Shown: one piece after another, positions 47,932 through 57,267 of the stretch | How the letters are laid out: every line of letters starts with the position of its first letter | Position numbering within the stretch: position 1 is the first letter of the stretch | Assembly: GCF_001605725.1 (NCBI RefSeq) | Contig: NZ_CP011530.1 | Coordinates: 5,146,001-5,210,000, forward strand | DNA: 64,000 bases | Reading direction: 5' to 3' | Source of the DNA: Mycobacteroides immunogenum | GTDB taxonomy: Bacteria; Actinomycetota; Actinomycetes; Mycobacteriales; Mycobacteriaceae | Notes under the pieces: model-generated | Told to the model about the DNA's origin: nothing | Databases searched by the model: none | What the model saw: the letters and a program-made list of their open reading frames with translations, nothing else | Translations under genes and position numbers: made by a program

Positions 47932-48986
47932 TGGCAGTCCTTGAAGTACGGGATCATGTTGAACTGCTTGGCTCTTCCGCTGATCGCGCACATCCACGAG
48001 TCCACGGCGAGACCACCAGGCGCGCTCAGCTCGAGTGCGTTGCCATACCCCGTCAGGTTGGTGAAGTTGCGAGCCGCGACCGCCGTGACCTGCAGCAGGC
48101 TGCGGAACAGGTCATCGTGACCGCCGATCAAATTGCTGAACGTCTTGACGTCGGCGATGAGTTTGTCGACGGCACCCCGGTCCTTGACCACAATCTTGTT
48201 CAGCACATTCACCAGCTCGGTCACCGCGCGCATCATCGAGTGGAAACTCGCCTGCCGAGACACGAATTCGCCAAGTAGATCGCGCCCCTGGACGATCAGC
48301 TTCCCAATGTCCCCTTGCTGGCGATACAGCGTGCCCGACACCAATTCGGTGCTGGCCAACAATGTTCCCAGCTGGTCGCGGCGGTGCGATATGACCGAAG
48401 ACAGCGTCTGAATGTTCTCCATCGCCTGCGGTAGCACCGCGGGCAGCCCTTCCAGCTGCTTGCCCAGAATTGCCGTCGACTCCGCGATCTTGTCCGCATC
48501 CACCTGCTCGAACGTCGACGTGGCATCCTGCAGTGTCGCTTGCAGATCATAGGGAACCTCGGTGTGCGCCAGGTCTATTCGCCGGTTGGGCAAAACCCCG
48601 TCGCCGCCGTTGCGCAACTCCACATACTGGTTGCCCAGAATCGTGGTGATCTTGATCGACGCCCTCGCATCCTTGCGCAAGGTGATGTCGTCGCGCACTC
48701 GCATGCCGACCTCGATGCGGTCACCGACCAGCTCAACGCTGGTGACGTTGCCCACCGGCACCCCCGCGTACGACACATTGGCCCCCGGCTGCAATGACGC
48801 CGCCTGCAGGAACTCGCCGGTGTAGTGCTGGTATCCGATACCGACCGCCTTGAACAGCAGCATCGCCCCCACCAGCGACCCGATGACCGCCAGCGCTATC
48901 GCACCCAACCACGTCTTGTTATACGTCTCGACGGGGCGCTTTGAAATTCTCCGCCATAACGATTGCCACGCAGTGTTTTCAGCCAT
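47928..48986 (-). CDS. mceC: MCE family protein MceC
   Basis: A 352-residue MCE protein: short cytoplasmic N-terminus, a membrane helix (LGAIALAVIGSLVGAMLLFK), an MCE domain (LQPGANVSYAGVPVGNVTSV) and helical repeats. ATG 48986 gives an 8-base overlap with mceB, in keeping with tight coupling through the operon. Confidence 0.9.
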   Translation of the reverse strand: MAENTAWQSLWRRISKRPVETYNKTWLGAIALAVIGSLVGAMLLFKAVGIGYQHYTGEFLQAASLQPGANVSYAGVPVGNVTSVELVGDRIEVGMRVRDDITLRKDARASIKITTILGNQYVELRNGGDGVLPNRRIDLAHTEVPYDLQATLQDATSTFEQVDADKIAESTAILGKQLEGLPAVLPQAMENIQTLSSVISHRRDQLGTLLASTELVSGTLYRQQGDIGKLIVQGRDLLGEFVSRQASFHSMMRAVTELVNVLNKIVVKDRGAVDKLIADVKTFSNLIGGHDDLFRSLLQVTAVAARNFTNLTGYGNALELSAPGGLAVDSWMCAISGRAKQFNMIPYFKDCQ

Positions 48987-50034
48987 CTGCCAGGTTCCTG
49001 CATTTCGGGGTGTATTGGGCCTTGTTGCCGGGGGTCGCGGCATTGACGATGATCGGCACGACGTCATTGAGACCGGGGAAGAATCCGGTGATATTGAGAT
49101 CGCAGACGTAGCCGTTGATGAAGGCGCCCTCTTGGGTGGTCCGCGCAACACCCTTGAGGAGCAGCGGCAGATTGTCACCCGCGAACGCGAGCTGCGGTTC
49201 CACGGTGTTGAGGTGGCTCACGAAACCTGGTTCCCGGTGCAATATCTCGTTCAGCTGCGGGTACACCGTGTCCGATATGTTGGACAGTCGGCGCACCGCA
49301 AACCCGGTCGAGCCGACCGAATCGACCAGAGCCGCACGCCGGCTATCCAGAACCGCCACCATCTCACGGGTATGCGTCAGCACGCTGTCGAGATTCTTGT
49401 TCTGCCCGGCAAGGGTTTTGGTCAGACCGTTGAGGTTGGTGATCACCTCGTCGAGCACCTTGTCGCGTCCGGCGAAGGTCTCGGTGAGCTGTGACGTCTG
49501 ATCGACCAATCCGACTATGGAGCCGGTATCTCCCTGGAGAGATTTGACCACGCCGTCGGTGAGGTTATCGACCTGGCTGGGATCCAGCACGCTGAAGAGC
49601 GGCTCGAATCCGTGTAGCAGCATGCCGATATCGAATGAGGGCTCGGTCTGCTCCAGCGGAATCACGCTGCCCGGTTTGAGGCGCTCCGTGCTACCCGTCT
49701 TGCCCAAGGACAGCCCGAGATAGCGCTGGCCCACGATGTTTTGATATGTGATAGTCGCAATCGTGTTGCCGTACAACGGTTGATCTGTCTCCACCCGGAA
49801 GTCCACCCTGGCCAGGTCGCCGTCGATCGCCACCGACTCCACGCGACCCACCCGCACGCCCGCGATGCGCACATCGTCCCCGTCGCGCAACCCGGTGACA
49901 TCGGTGAACATCGCGGCATAGTTGTTCGTCGAGCCCGCGACATCTCGCCGCAACGTCGCGTACACCAGCCAGGTCATCGCCAACGCGATCACCATGAACA
50001 CCGACAACCCAACCAGTGGACCACGAAACTTCAT
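48979..50034 (-). CDS. mceB: MCE family protein MceB
   Basis: A 351-residue MCE protein with an N-terminal helix (LVGLSVFMVIALAMTWLVYA) and MCE domain (VTGLRDGDDVRIAGVRVGRV), ending in a Cys-containing tail (YTPKCRNLADG). ATG overlaps the mceA stop (ATGA). Confidence 0.9.
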   Translation of the reverse strand: MKFRGPLVGLSVFMVIALAMTWLVYATLRRDVAGSTNNYAAMFTDVTGLRDGDDVRIAGVRVGRVESVAIDGDLARVDFRVETDQPLYGNTIATITYQNIVGQRYLGLSLGKTGSTERLKPGSVIPLEQTEPSFDIGMLLHGFEPLFSVLDPSQVDNLTDGVVKSLQGDTGSIVGLVDQTSQLTETFAGRDKVLDEVITNLNGLTKTLAGQNKNLDSVLTHTREMVAVLDSRRAALVDSVGSTGFAVRRLSNISDTVYPQLNEILHREPGFVSHLNTVEPQLAFAGDNLPLLLKGVARTTQEGAFINGYVCDLNITGFFPGLNDVVPIIVNAATPGNKAQYTPKCRNLADG

Positions 50035-51563
50035 CGCGCGCCTCCTGCGGAAGCCTGCTGTGCGACTACGGGTTTGGTACCGCGAGCGACGGGTCCCAGC
50101 AGTAACTGAGTGGACGAGTTCGCCTCGCCACCGGTGATCATGCCCAACTGGTCACGTTCGGTCTTGCTGCCCACCGGCCCCACCGCACCACCGAACGAGG
50201 CAGGTGCGGTACTGGGCAGCGGCATGCCGGGGCTGCCCGGCGGGGGTTCCAGGTCTCCGGGGTCCGCGCTGCCGGGCACCCGCGGCGAGGGGTTGGGCTG
50301 CCACCATGGCAACGGCGGATTCGGGTCCTGCAGGTTCGGATAGGGATTATGCAGTGGAGGACCGGTGACAATCAGGTTTCCGTCCGGCCCTACCTCGGTG
50401 CCCGGCGGTGGCGCCAGATCGGGCGGGGGCTTGAAATTCTGTGGGAGCAGGGTTTCCGGAAGATCGGGACGGACCACGAGCTCGGGGGCGGTAAAGCAGC
50501 TCGGTCCCTTCAGCTCCCCGTATCGTGGACAGTCAGCGCGGGTGTACATCGTCGACGGGGTGAACGACAGGATTCCCCGGATATTGACGACGTCCCTTTC
50601 CGAATCCCACACGTCGCTGAAAAACTTGTCGGAGAACACCTTCAGGCGCGTCGCCATGGGCAGGAAATGCACTGAGTTCTTGGCGAGCACACCAACGACC
50701 GGGGTCAGCTTGGTCGTGATGTCGATCATCCGGTCGGTCTGATTGTCCAGCGATTGCCGGATCGTGCCCGTCGTGTGCAGGCCGGCGTTGAGCAGGCTCT
50801 GCAATTGCTCGCGTTTTTCGGCCAAAGTCTGCATGGGCTTGATGGCCTGATGCAACGCGTCGACGAGTTCGGGCGCCGTGGTCTGCAGGCCCTTGGTCGC
50901 GTCGAGAAGCGCGGAGAGAGTCGACGGGCCAGTATCGGTGGCCACGATGTCGTTGAGCTGATCAATGATCCGAGTCAATTGCCCGGCGGCGTTGAGTAGC
51001 GTGGCACGCCGCCCCTCGGTGGCCGCGGCGATCACCGCGAAGATGCCCACCGAATCGTCATCGCGACCACGACCGTTGGCCAGCAGGATGTCGCGTAACT
51101 TGCTGATGGTCGTCTGGAACAGCACCGTGGGAAGTTCGGTCTCTTCGGGAATCACCGTCCCATCGGTGATCGCGGCGCCCGGTCCGTGATCGACCAGTTC
51201 CACCGACGAGACCGCGAAAACGTTACTGGGCACCACCCTGGCCGTGACTGAACGTGGAATCGTATGTGCCAGATTTTGTTTCAGATCGATATGCACGACA
51301 TTGGGTTTGCCGCGCTGTGAAGGCGTGAGGTCGTTCACCGAGCCGACCAACACACCCTGGTATTTGACGTCGGACTTGGCGGGCAGTCCGTCACCGACGT
51401 TGGTCAGTTCGGCGACCACGCGTACGTAGTCGTTGAATCGCCCCGTCGATTTGACGATCAGCGCAGTGCCGACCAGAGCAGCCACCACGGCCAGCGCCAG
51501 ACCACACAGGAGTAACTGCCGGTCCGATGGCCCCCGGCCGTCGGTCTCAAACGAGTTCGGCAC
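50031..51563 (-). CDS. mceA: MCE family protein MceA with long Pro-rich tail
   Basis: A 510-residue MCE protein, first of the six. One N-terminal helix (LLLCGLALAVVAALVGTALI), an MCE domain (VGDGLPAKSDVKYQGVLVG), helical repeats to about residue 360 and a ~120-residue Pro/Gly-rich tail. GTG 51563 has a GGAGGAGG site 5-6 bases upstream; ATG 51584 is a longer frame that would place that site inside the gene. The sequence differs from what I remember of Mce1A although the locus matches mce1. No yrbE genes precede it. Confidence 0.88.
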   Translation of the reverse strand: MPNSFETDGRGPSDRQLLLCGLALAVVAALVGTALIVKSTGRFNDYVRVVAELTNVGDGLPAKSDVKYQGVLVGSVNDLTPSQRGKPNVVHIDLKQNLAHTIPRSVTARVVPSNVFAVSSVELVDHGPGAAITDGTVIPEETELPTVLFQTTISKLRDILLANGRGRDDDSVGIFAVIAAATEGRRATLLNAAGQLTRIIDQLNDIVATDTGPSTLSALLDATKGLQTTAPELVDALHQAIKPMQTLAEKREQLQSLLNAGLHTTGTIRQSLDNQTDRMIDITTKLTPVVGVLAKNSVHFLPMATRLKVFSDKFFSDVWDSERDVVNIRGILSFTPSTMYTRADCPRYGELKGPSCFTAPELVVRPDLPETLLPQNFKPPPDLAPPPGTEVGPDGNLIVTGPPLHNPYPNLQDPNPPLPWWQPNPSPRVPGSADPGDLEPPPGSPGMPLPSTAPASFGGAVGPVGSKTERDQLGMITGGEANSSTQLLLGPVARGTKPVVAQQASAGGAR

Positions 51564-51643
51564 GCCGACCTCCTCCGACACCACTCATCCGCGTGTCGGT
51601 GCAGCGCCACACCGCGATCCGATGCACCACCTGGTCCCTTTCC

Positions 51644-51682
51644 TCAGCAAACACGACCCGCGTTAGCCGCGGGATCGGTCAT
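51644..51682 (-). other. Possible 12-codon leader ORF upstream of mceA
   Basis: ATG at 51682 with GGAGGGG 4-5 bases upstream encodes MTDPAANAGRVC and stops at 51644, 80 bases before mceA. The strong ribosome-binding site is the only support. The rest of 51564-51802 is AT-rich toward fadD5, with a TGTAC-AGGAC-GTACA repeat and no yrbE remnant that I can see. Confidence 0.3.
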
Positions 51683-51802
51683 GCATCCCCTCCGATGTGA
51701 CGCCGATTACAGGAATGTACAGGACGTACAGTTCTATGTATTACGCTTTACCAAACTTTTCTGAATCCAGATTCATATTTGCTACTGCGGCTGCAGTGCT
51801 GG

Positions 51803-53395
51803 TCACGCCGACGAGCCGTACCGCTGCCGGAGCTCGGTCTTGAGGACCTTGCCCGACGGATTACGCGGCAGCGCATCCACGACCACGAGGTCCTTGGGAT
51901 GCTTGTACCGCGCCAGCCTTTCGGTGAGGAAGTCGTCGAGTTCACCGATCGTCAGTGCGTCGCCATGGATTGCCGCGACCGCAACCGGCACCTCCCCCCA
52001 CTTCTCGTGCGGCCTGCCGATCACCGCCACCTCGGTGATCAACTCATGCTCGGCGAGCACGTTCTCCACCTCCGCGCAGTAGATGTTCTCCCCGCCGGAA
52101 ATGATCATGTCCTTCTTTCGATCCACCACCCACACGAAACCGTCTGCGTCCTGGCGCACTAGATCGCCCGAATGGAACCAGCCGCCCGCGAACGCCTCGG
52201 CCGTAGCCTCCGGGTTGTTCCAATACCCCCGCATCAGGGTCGGCGCGCGGTACACGATCTCGCCGACTTCGCCCACGGGCACATCGTTCATGTTGTCGTC
52301 GACGACACGTGCCGAGACCGTTGGAATCACCCGGCCGACCGAGCCCATCTTCCGGATTGCGTCCTCTCCCATGAGCATGCACGTCACCGGTGACATCTCG
52401 GTCTGCCCGAAAGCGGCAAGAATCCTGGCCTCGGGGAACGTCTCGGACATGGTCCGCAGCAACACGTCGCTGGCCGGCGCCGCACCCCAGGAAAGGGTCT
52501 TGAGCTTGATCTCGCGCGGATTTGCTCGCTGGGCTCCGCAGACCGCCTGCCACTGCGCCGGAACCAAGAAGATTCCGGTGACACCTTCGGCCTCCAGGAC
52601 ATCCAACAGGGCTCCGGGATCAAATGCGCCCAGCGGGTGGATCACGGTGGGCAACCCCAGCAGCAACCCCGTAATCATGTTGCCCACACCGGCGATGTGG
52701 AACATGGGAACCCCGATGAACCCGACATCCGAGCTCAGGTCGACGGTGGTGCTCAACAGATAGGTCATCGCCTGACCAGACAGATTGAGATGCGTCAGCA
52801 CCGCGCCCTTCGGGCGTCCGGTCGTGCCCGAGGTGTACATGATCAGGGCGGGGGTATCGCCCGGCAGATCCACCTCGGCGTGTGCTTCCCCCTCTTCAGC
52901 GATCACTTCTTCGTAGCCGAGCGCGCCGTCCCCGGATTCCGAGCCGGCCACGATGACCGTCTCCAACGCGGGTACCTGCTGGCGCACGGCGGCGGCCACC
53001 GGCGCCAGCACTGTCTCGGTAATGGCGACCTTGGCCCCGCTGTTCTCCACCAGGAACGCGACTTCGGGCGGTGTCATACGGAAGTTCACCGGGATCGCGA
53101 TGGCGCCGAGTTCATTGATGGCGAGCCAAGATTCGACGTACTCGGGACGGTTGAGCATGAGAATGAGAACCCGGTCCCCGAACCCGACACCGCGCCGGGA
53201 CAACGCATCGGCGAGGGATTGCACTCGCTGATTCAGCTCCCCCCACGAGATGCTGCGCCCCAGATATCGGATGGCGGTGGCGTTGGGTTGCATGAGCGCG
53301 TGGCGGGACAGCTGGTTACACCAGTTCTGCCGCCGCGCCCGGTACGGCTGCTCAAGGCCGGCGGACTGGATGCTCGCATCGATCGTGTCGGTCAC
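51803..53395 (-). CDS. fadD5: Acyl-CoA synthetase FadD5
   Basis: A 530-residue ANL acyl-CoA ligase, closely matching the M. tuberculosis FadD5 sequence I recall (Rv0166), the first gene of the mce1 operon. ATP motif MYTSGTTGRPKGAVLTH near residue 190, AFGQTEMSPVTCML, and catalytic Lys in NPSGKVLKTELRQRYG. FadD5 links lipid activation to the MCE importer. ATG 53395 lies 8 bases after the enoyl-CoA hydratase stop, so they are probably one transcript. Confidence 0.93.
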   Translation of the reverse strand: MTDTIDASIQSAGLEQPYRARRQNWCNQLSRHALMQPNATAIRYLGRSISWGELNQRVQSLADALSRRGVGFGDRVLILMLNRPEYVESWLAINELGAIAIPVNFRMTPPEVAFLVENSGAKVAITETVLAPVAAAVRQQVPALETVIVAGSESGDGALGYEEVIAEEGEAHAEVDLPGDTPALIMYTSGTTGRPKGAVLTHLNLSGQAMTYLLSTTVDLSSDVGFIGVPMFHIAGVGNMITGLLLGLPTVIHPLGAFDPGALLDVLEAEGVTGIFLVPAQWQAVCGAQRANPREIKLKTLSWGAAPASDVLLRTMSETFPEARILAAFGQTEMSPVTCMLMGEDAIRKMGSVGRVIPTVSARVVDDNMNDVPVGEVGEIVYRAPTLMRGYWNNPEATAEAFAGGWFHSGDLVRQDADGFVWVVDRKKDMIISGGENIYCAEVENVLAEHELITEVAVIGRPHEKWGEVPVAVAAIHGDALTIGELDDFLTERLARYKHPKDLVVVDALPRNPSGKVLKTELRQRYGSSA

Positions 53396-53403
53396 GGACT
53401 CTC

Positions 53404-54213
53404 CTACTGACTGAAGTTGGGACGTCGGCCCTCGAGGAAGGCGGCGAAGCCTTCCTGGGCATCGGGCGAGGTCAACAGCTCGATCTGGCCCTCACGTTCA
53501 CGGCCGATGGCTTCGTCGAACAGCTTGAGCGAGACCGCGTTCATGGCCTCCTTGGTCAACTGCATCGCGCGGCGGGAGCCATGCGCAAGCCTGCGCGCCG
53601 ACTTGTCGACCCGCTCACGCAACCGATCTCCCGGCACCACCTCATTTACCAGTCCGGACGCGAAAGCATCTGCGGCACTGAGCGGTTGAGCCAGCAGCGC
53701 CATCGCGTTGGCCTTCACCCGGCCGATCGACGCCGAGACCAATGCACTCGATCCGCCGTCGGGCATCAGGCCGATGTTCGCGAATGCCAACAGAAAGAAG
53801 GCCGTGTCGGCGGCGTAGATCAGATCACAGGCCAGACCCACCGAGGCGCCGATCCCGGCCGCCGCGCCCGTGACTTCGGCAATCGTGGGCACCGGACAGT
53901 TCAGCACGGCCCGCACCAAGCGCTCGGCGTTGTCCATGGTCAATTCCGCGGCCTGCTGCGGAGTCAGATCGCCGGTGCCCGCCGCCAGCTCGGCGACATC
54001 CGCGCCCGCGGTGAACGCACTCCCGGGCGCCCCACCACTGATGACAACAACGCGCACGTCCTGGCGGCCGGAGACCGACTCGAGGGCCGCGATCAGTCCG
54101 GCAGTGGCTGGCGCGTTGAGCGCATTCATCCGGTCCGGCCTGGTGAACGTGATCCGCATGATGCCGCCGTCGACGGTCACATCGGGTGCACCGACAGGTT
54201 CATCGGGACTCAA
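53404..54213 (-). CDS. Enoyl-CoA hydratase/isomerase family protein
   Basis: A 269-residue crotonase. CoA-binding and oxyanion segments are GAPGSAFTAGADVAEL and EVTGAAAGIGASVGLACDL (read within residues 60-120). Typical hydratase Glu positions cannot be confirmed here. The start is TTG 54213, supported by AGGAGG 7 bases upstream. First gene of the mce1R-divergent operon, an addition compared with the M. tuberculosis order as I recall it. Confidence 0.87.
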   Translation of the reverse strand: MSPDEPVGAPDVTVDGGIMRITFTRPDRMNALNAPATAGLIAALESVSGRQDVRVVVISGGAPGSAFTAGADVAELAAGTGDLTPQQAAELTMDNAERLVRAVLNCPVPTIAEVTGAAAGIGASVGLACDLIYAADTAFFLLAFANIGLMPDGGSSALVSASIGRVKANAMALLAQPLSAADAFASGLVNEVVPGDRLRERVDKSARRLAHGSRRAMQLTKEAMNAVSLKLFDEAIGREREGQIELLTSPDAQEGFAAFLEGRRPNFSQ

Positions 54214-54250
54214 CTCGCTGCCTCCTGGTTTGTCGCTTCGTCGCGCCGCG

Positions 54251-54264
54251 TCAAATATATTTGA
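54251..54264. promoter_or_regulatory. Palindrome between mce1R and the MCE-linked operon
   Basis: TCAAATATATTTGA, a perfect 14-bp AT-rich palindrome in the 104-base divergent gap. A candidate GntR-family operator for both promoters. Confidence 0.55.
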
Positions 54265-54317
54265 TATGACTTTAGATGCAAGAGCGTCACCACACAGGGA
54301 AATGGCAGGCAGATCGG

Positions 54318-54995
54318 ATGAGCACTCCCCGGGCCCAGGCTCGTGAAATCCGTAGGCCCCAGCTATCCGAGGAGGTTGCTGGCCGGCTCCGCGCAGCGAT
54401 CATGACCGGTGAGCTGCGGCCCGGTGAATACATCCGGATGGACGAGACGGCGGCTCAGCTCGGTGTCAGCGTCACCCCGGTGCGCGAGGCGCTCTTGACG
54501 CTGCGCGGCGAGGGCATGGTGAATGCGGTTCCGCACCGTGGCTACGCGGTGGCCCCGCTCAGCCGTCGAGATGTCGAGGACATCTTCGCGCTGCAGTCGC
54601 ATTTGGCCGTCGAGCTGGCCAAGGCTGCCGCGGCCCGCATCACTCCCGAGCAGGCCAATGCCCTGGCCGAACAGAACGACGCACTTCGGAATGCCACCTC
54701 ACCAGAAGAAATAGCGTCCGCGGAGTTCGAGTTCCACCGTCTTCTCAACTATGTGGCCGATCGGCCCAAGTTGGCCTGGTTTCTGTTGCAGGCGGTGCGG
54801 TACACGCCGCATCAGCTGTTTGCCGCGGATCCGACCTGGATCGGACCCGCGACGGAAGCACACGACAAACTCATCGCAGCGCTACGTGCGGGTGACATCG
54901 CCGAGGTGATCACCCACACCGAAGTGCAGTTCATCGACGGCGCACGCCGACTCATCGAATACCTGGACAGCTCCGGGATGTGGTCCGGAGAGTAG
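54318..54995 (+). CDS. mce1R: GntR/FadR family regulator Mce1R
   Basis: A 225-residue GntR regulator. The winged helix covers about residues 12-75 (LRAAIMTGELRPGEYIRMDE, LGVSVTPVREALLTLRGEG) and the FCD ligand domain about 85-220 with its helical bundle. Gene order next to fadD5 and TB18.5 matches mce1R (Rv0165c), a repressor of the mce1 operon. Start ATG 54318 has only a weak ribosome-binding site. Confidence 0.87.
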   Translation: MSTPRAQAREIRRPQLSEEVAGRLRAAIMTGELRPGEYIRMDETAAQLGVSVTPVREALLTLRGEGMVNAVPHRGYAVAPLSRRDVEDIFALQSHLAVELAKAAAARITPEQANALAEQNDALRNATSPEEIASAEFEFHRLLNYVADRPKLAWFLLQAVRYTPHQLFAADPTWIGPATEAHDKLIAALRAGDIAEVITHTEVQFIDGARRLIEYLDSSGMWSGE

Positions 54996-55013
54996 GAGCG
55001 AACCGGCCGGGCG

Positions 55014-55496
55014 CTAGGCCTGCGCGGGTGGTTGCTGCACCGGCGAAGGCTGCAGCTGGCCGGAAGCGATCGCTTCGGCGCGGCCCTTGAGTCCCTCGGC
55101 CAGGTGCTCGAGCACCTGGTTGGCAAGCTTCTTCACCATCGGCTTGGGGATCGGGAGCTTGGTTTCGACGTCCATGTCCACGGTGAGCAGGCAGGTCTGC
55201 CCCATCGGGACGATCGAGAAGGTCTGTTCCTGCTTCTCGAAGATGTCGCTCTCCAGCAGACGCGTGGCCACCTGAGCGGCATTGAGGTAGGCGATCTCAG
55301 CGACATTCGTCGACGACATACCGGAGGTCTCCACCTTCAGCCGCACGATGTGTGGGCGGCCGTCCGGGAGTCGCTGCAGAATGTCGACGCTGGCGATCTC
55401 CTTGTTCCATTCGGGGTACGCCTCGTAGTTGGTGACGATGGAGACGATCACCTGCGGTGGCGCGGCCACCTCGACGGTCTGACTGACGACTGGCAT
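55014..55496 (-). CDS. SRPBCC family protein (TB18.5, Rv0164-like)
   Basis: A 160-residue START/SRPBCC-fold protein (VAAPPQVIVSIVTNYEAYPEWNKE at the N-terminus, read as IVTNYEAYPEWNKEI). Matches the position and size of TB18.5. Such proteins bind hydrophobic ligands; function unknown. Pro/Gln-rich last 15 residues are probably disordered. Confidence 0.88.
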   Translation of the reverse strand: MPVVSQTVEVAAPPQVIVSIVTNYEAYPEWNKEIASVDILQRLPDGRPHIVRLKVETSGMSSTNVAEIAYLNAAQVATRLLESDIFEKQEQTFSIVPMGQTCLLTVDMDVETKLPIPKPMVKKLANQVLEHLAEGLKGRAEAIASGQLQPSPVQQPPAQA

Positions 55497-55500
55497 TGGT

Positions 55501-56418
55501 TCACTCTACCTTTGAAGTTGGCGGGCCCAGGAACTCACGCACGCGCTCGTACACCACGTCCGGGCATTCCAGATGCACGAAATGTCCACCGCCATTGATG
55601 ATTTCAACACTGCGATCGGGCAGATCCGGGCGCGCAGAATCTACCAGCCGATACGTCATGCATCCATCCCGACGGCCATGTAGATACAAGACCGGCGTAC
55701 GCGCTCCGTCCAACAGCGAACGCTGGGTCTGCCAGTACTTTCGCGACGGCAGCAAGGCACGCCGAATGTTTGCCCGGTAGTAGCCGATGACGGCCCGGCG
55801 ATTCCCCTTCTGGAGCATCGCCTCATCGGTGTACAGCAGGTCCGCACGTGCGTCGTATCCGGGCGACCACCGCCGCCAGTACATACGAAGAAGCCAAGGC
55901 AACAGCAGTTCCGGCAGCACCGGTATCTGGTGGAACAACGTGTACCAGCTCATGAGTAGCTGCCGCCCGAGCACTCCAGGCCAGCCCGCGGGTCCGATCG
56001 CCGCGAGATTCGAGCCGAGAACCTCGAAAGGCGGCACCGCCATGGTGACGATGCGCGCGAAGGGAGACTGACCGCTACGGGCAAGCGCATTGCCGACCAG
56101 GGCTCCCCAGTCATGGCCAATGTAGATCGCGCGCTCGTCGCCACCCAGCAACGTATGAATGTCGAGGACGTCCCGCATCAATGCGCCCAGTCCGTACTCG
56201 GCGTCGGACGGTATTTCGCTGGGTGAGTAGCCGCGGGTGAACGGGGCCACGACGCGCCAACCATCGGCGGCCAGCCGGGGCCCCAACAGCCGCCACGTGT
56301 GAGCGGAGTCGGGGAAGCCGTGGCCGCAGATCACCAGCGGACCGTCCTGCGGCCCCCAGGACAGCGCCTGCAGTCTGACGTTGGGCAAGTCCAGCGTCAG
56401 GATGGAGTCAGCGGCCAC
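55501..56418 (-). CDS. Alpha/beta hydrolase, epoxide-hydrolase-like
   Basis: A 305-residue hydrolase with HGFPDSAHTWRLL, oxyanion and nucleophile region IYIGHDWGALVGN (Asp nucleophile, as in epoxide hydrolases) near residue 100, and catalytic His in GGGHFVHLE. The start is uncertain: GTG 56418 follows the TetR stop by 13 bases, while GTG 56442 and ATG 56481 would add Arg-rich sequence that looks like the shadow of the TetR gene. Probably co-transcribed with that gene. Confidence 0.83.
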   Translation of the reverse strand: MAADSILTLDLPNVRLQALSWGPQDGPLVICGHGFPDSAHTWRLLGPRLAADGWRVVAPFTRGYSPSEIPSDAEYGLGALMRDVLDIHTLLGGDERAIYIGHDWGALVGNALARSGQSPFARIVTMAVPPFEVLGSNLAAIGPAGWPGVLGRQLLMSWYTLFHQIPVLPELLLPWLLRMYWRRWSPGYDARADLLYTDEAMLQKGNRRAVIGYYRANIRRALLPSRKYWQTQRSLLDGARTPVLYLHGRRDGCMTYRLVDSARPDLPDRSVEIINGGGHFVHLECPDVVYERVREFLGPPTSKVE

Positions 56419-56431
56419 TACAGATCCATCG

Positions 56432-57115
56432 CTACGGCGCACCGTCAGCGGCCGTCGCCGACGCGACGCCCAACGGATCATTGATCCGGGTTGCCTCGTC
56501 CCTGATCAGCCCGCGCAGCAACGTGGTGCTGAACTCCACGGCGATCTCCTGAGCGCTACGGCGGCCACTCGGGTTGAGCCAGCGGTACGAACCCAGCACC
56601 ATGCCGATGTAGCCGAGCGCCATCACGTGCGAATCGCATTCGACGAACTCACCGCTGGATATACCCCGCTCGATGATGTTCTGAACGCGCTCCTGCACCA
56701 TGTCCTCGCGCTTGCGGATCTCGGCCACCTGCTCGGGTGAGAGCCACTCGGAAAGGAACGGGTTCTCCTGGAAGTAGACGGCTCCCTGCTCCCGGTTCGA
56801 GAAGATGAGGGCCAGCATCCGGCTCGTGCATTGATACAACGCTTCACGCGCTGACCATCGCGGATCGTCCTGCAGGCAGGCCAGAGTCTCTTCGGCCGCC
56901 TTGAAGTAGATCTCGTACAGGATGAGCGCCTTGGACGCGAAGTAGTGGTACACCGTCGCCTTGTTCAGGCCGGCGACATCGGCGATGTCATCCATACGGG
57001 TGCCGTGATATCCACGAGCCGCGAACAACTTGGATGCCACCGCCACCAGTTCCTCGCGGCGACCGGCACGGCGCTGCGAAGAGCCGCCTGTTTTAGTGTC
57101 GGTCACCGGTTGCAT
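56432..57115 (-). CDS. TetR family regulator (Rv0158-like)
   Basis: A 227-residue TetR protein with HTH MDDIADVAGLNKATVYHYF near residues 42-60 and a helical ligand domain of the acyl-CoA-binding type. GAGG 5 bases before the ATG. The gene order resembles Rv0158 between the pnt operon and the mce1 region. It may regulate the hydrolase behind it. Confidence 0.85.
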   Translation of the reverse strand: MQPVTDTKTGGSSQRRAGRREELVAVASKLFAARGYHGTRMDDIADVAGLNKATVYHYFASKALILYEIYFKAAEETLACLQDDPRWSAREALYQCTSRMLALIFSNREQGAVYFQENPFLSEWLSPEQVAEIRKREDMVQERVQNIIERGISSGEFVECDSHVMALGYIGMVLGSYRWLNPSGRRSAQEIAVEFSTTLLRGLIRDEATRINDPLGVASATAADGAP

Positions 57116-57267
57116 GGTGCCTCACTATATGCGTAGGGGTTCTGTTCGCGGACGGAATCCCGATCAACTGGTTGGGTTACCCGGCCGGGAGGTTCGCCAG
57201 CTTGAGCGGGTTTTGCACGTTAAGCTGCCGAAGTCCGCCGCCACCTCCTAGACCTGTAGGTAACCAT

